Source: Paraburkholderia sp. IMGN_8 (GTDB lineage: Bacteria > Pseudomonadota > Gammaproteobacteria > Burkholderiales > Burkholderiaceae). From it: 64,000 nucleotides of DNA. Below, one piece after another: positions 63,112 through 64,000 of this stretch. Where the stretch lies: NCBI RefSeq assembly GCF_038050405.1, contig NZ_CP150901.1, forward strand, positions 1,178,001 to 1,242,000, in the 5' to 3' direction. Below the pieces are notes generated by a model. That model was given only the letters and a program-made list of their open reading frames with translations, made no database searches and was not told where the DNA came from. A program made the translations under genes and the position numbers. Within the stretch, counting starts at the first letter, position 1. Each line of letters begins with the position of its first letter.

Positions 63112-64000
63112 TTATTTTTTGGCCACCGGGGTCGGCGGAATGATGGGAACGAGGCATAGCGCGATGACACCGACGACCGCCATGAAGGCGAACGCATCCG
63201 CGTAGGCGAGCGTGGCGGCCTGGTGTGTGCCTGCTTCGGCGAGAACGCTTAGTGCTGCGCGCTGGCTCTCGATGGGGGTATAGCCGCCGCGCGCGACCAG
63301 CGTTGCGCTCACCGAAGAGAGCCAGTCTCGCGTCACGGGATTGTCGTGGCGAAGGTGTTCGAACAGGCGCGATGAATGAAGCGTCTCGCGATGCCCGATG
63401 AGAATGGTCAGCAGCGCGACCCCGAGCGAAGCGCCGAACTGCCGGAAGGTCATGTAAAGGGAGACGCCGTCGAGCAGCTTGTTCTGCTCGATTCTTGCCA
63501 CCGTGCCGCTGCCCACCGCCGGCAACAACGGGGACAGGCAGCAGGCGTAAAGAATCAGCGGAACCACATAGTAATAACCAGGCGTGTCCGTCGTCAGCAG
63601 GCGATTGAACAGAACCATCGACGCGATCAGCATGACGAGAGCAATCACGATCGTCTTGCGTTGGCCGATTCGCGCGATGAGGCCGACCATGAGCGGCCGG
63701 ATGGCGGCTGCGGTCAACGCATAGATGCAGATGATCTGCCCGGTCTGGGTCGCGCTATGGGTATGGGTCGAGAGATTGCGCAGAAACTCGGGCAGAACGA
63801 ACAGGCTGCCCGACAGGATCATGCCGGTGAAGACACCGATCAACGCGGACGACAACACGTAGCGGTCACGCAGCAGACCGAGCCAGAGCAGCGGCGTTCG
63901 ATTCGCCGGACTCGCCTGCCAGACGACGAACAGAAGCAGGGCCGTGCCGCCCGTCCAGGCGAGCACGCGAATATGTAGCGATCCGAACCAGTCGTCGATC
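63112..64000 (-). CDS. EmrB-type DHA2 multidrug MFS transporter (5' end outside window)
   Basis: The visible 296 or so codons encode the last eight helices of a 14-helix DHA2 drug:proton antiporter, with GVFTGMILSGSLFVLPEFLR, SLYMTFRQFGASLGVALLTI and the tail VIALCLVPIIPPTPVAKK. The frame is open to the window edge. It lies 64 bp upstream of the adaptor gene, completing a tripartite EmrAB-OprM-like pump. Drug specificity cannot be inferred. Confidence 0.92.
   Translation of the reverse strand, partial: IDDWFGSLHIRVLAWTGGTALLLFVVWQASPANRTPLLWLGLLRDRYVLSSALIGVFTGMILSGSLFVLPEFLRNLSTHTHSATQTGQIICIYALTAAAIRPLMVGLIARIGQRKTIVIALVMLIASMVLFNRLLTTDTPGYYYVVPLILYACCLSPLLPAVGSGTVARIEQNKLLDGVSLYMTFRQFGASLGVALLTILIGHRETLHSSRLFEHLRHDNPVTRDWLSSVSATLVARGGYTPIESQRAALSVLAEAGTHQAATLAYADAFAFMAVVGVIALCLVPIIPPTPVAKK

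Noticed and set aside
1..64000. tRNA genes, rRNA genes or CRISPR arrays
   Set aside because: No cloverleaf-ending CCA segments, rRNA signatures or regularly spaced direct repeats were noticed; a covariance-model search would settle tRNAs and small RNAs.

Overview
The window is GC-rich, densely coded DNA from a Gram-negative beta-proteobacterium, most likely Paraburkholderia, Caballeronia or Burkholderia. The grounds are a Burkholderia-type porin, fds-type soluble formate dehydrogenase genes, LysR-rich gene order and strong GC3 bias. I had no database access, so the genus is an inference. No rRNA, tRNA or CRISPR array was seen.

Region 1 (about 1-19.8 kb) is an oxalate-use island on the + strand. 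It holds the tail of an FCD-type GntR regulator, oxalyl-CoA decarboxylase (oxc), two formyl-CoA:oxalate CoA-transferases (frc), a stand-alone PAS protein, a 78-aa unknown, an FAH-family enzyme, pntA-pntB, pyruvate kinase, an oxalate/formate antiporter (oxlT), fdsG-fdsB-fdsA-fdsD, and a PanE-like reductase. In a coherent model OxlT imports oxalate, Frc makes oxalyl-CoA, and Oxc gives formyl-CoA. Formate is then oxidised by Fds to NADH, and PntAB can turn NADH into NADPH. The PanE-like enzyme may be an oxalyl-CoA reductase like PanE2 of Methylobacterium, making glyoxylate for assimilation.

Region 2 (about 19.9-23.7 kb) is a graveyard of mobile DNA and gene scraps. It contains an IS6-family element, a frameshifted IS4-like transposase, a short relic of a second oxc gene, the C-terminal scrap of an MHS-type transporter, and a scrap of class III alcohol dehydrogenase. 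One intact class II aldolase lies among them.

Region 3 (23.7-34.1 kb) is a gallate catabolism cluster: galB, galC, galD, a DUF1932 dehydrogenase, a LysR regulator with two N-terminal HTH domains, a GntR gene broken by an in-frame TAG, a gallate dioxygenase split into two genes, an aromatic-acid MFS transporter, a small membrane protein and a porin.

Region 4 (34.2-45.3 kb) is mixed: an acyltransferase, a secreted beta-propeller-like protein, a divergent MDR reductase/LysR pair, a 1.5-kb stretch with three candidate small genes, a sterol-desaturase-like hydroxylase next to a propeller remnant, an Nramp transporter, a LysR/aldo-keto reductase pair that lost both 5' halves, and a TetR regulator.

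Region 5 (45.3-55.6 kb) is a 2-deoxyribose/deoxyribonucleoside module: deoC, a two-domain ALDH16-like dehydrogenase, a 30-codon RbsD/FucU-like remnant, a PfkB sugar kinase, a ribose-type ABC importer with two permeases, and deoR. Region 6 (55.7-60.3 kb) holds an amidohydrolase, two MFS transporters and a GntR/UTRA regulator, tied together by a 28-bp operator-like palindrome and its imperfect copy. Region 7 (60.4-64 kb) is a tripartite multidrug efflux operon cut by the right edge of the window.
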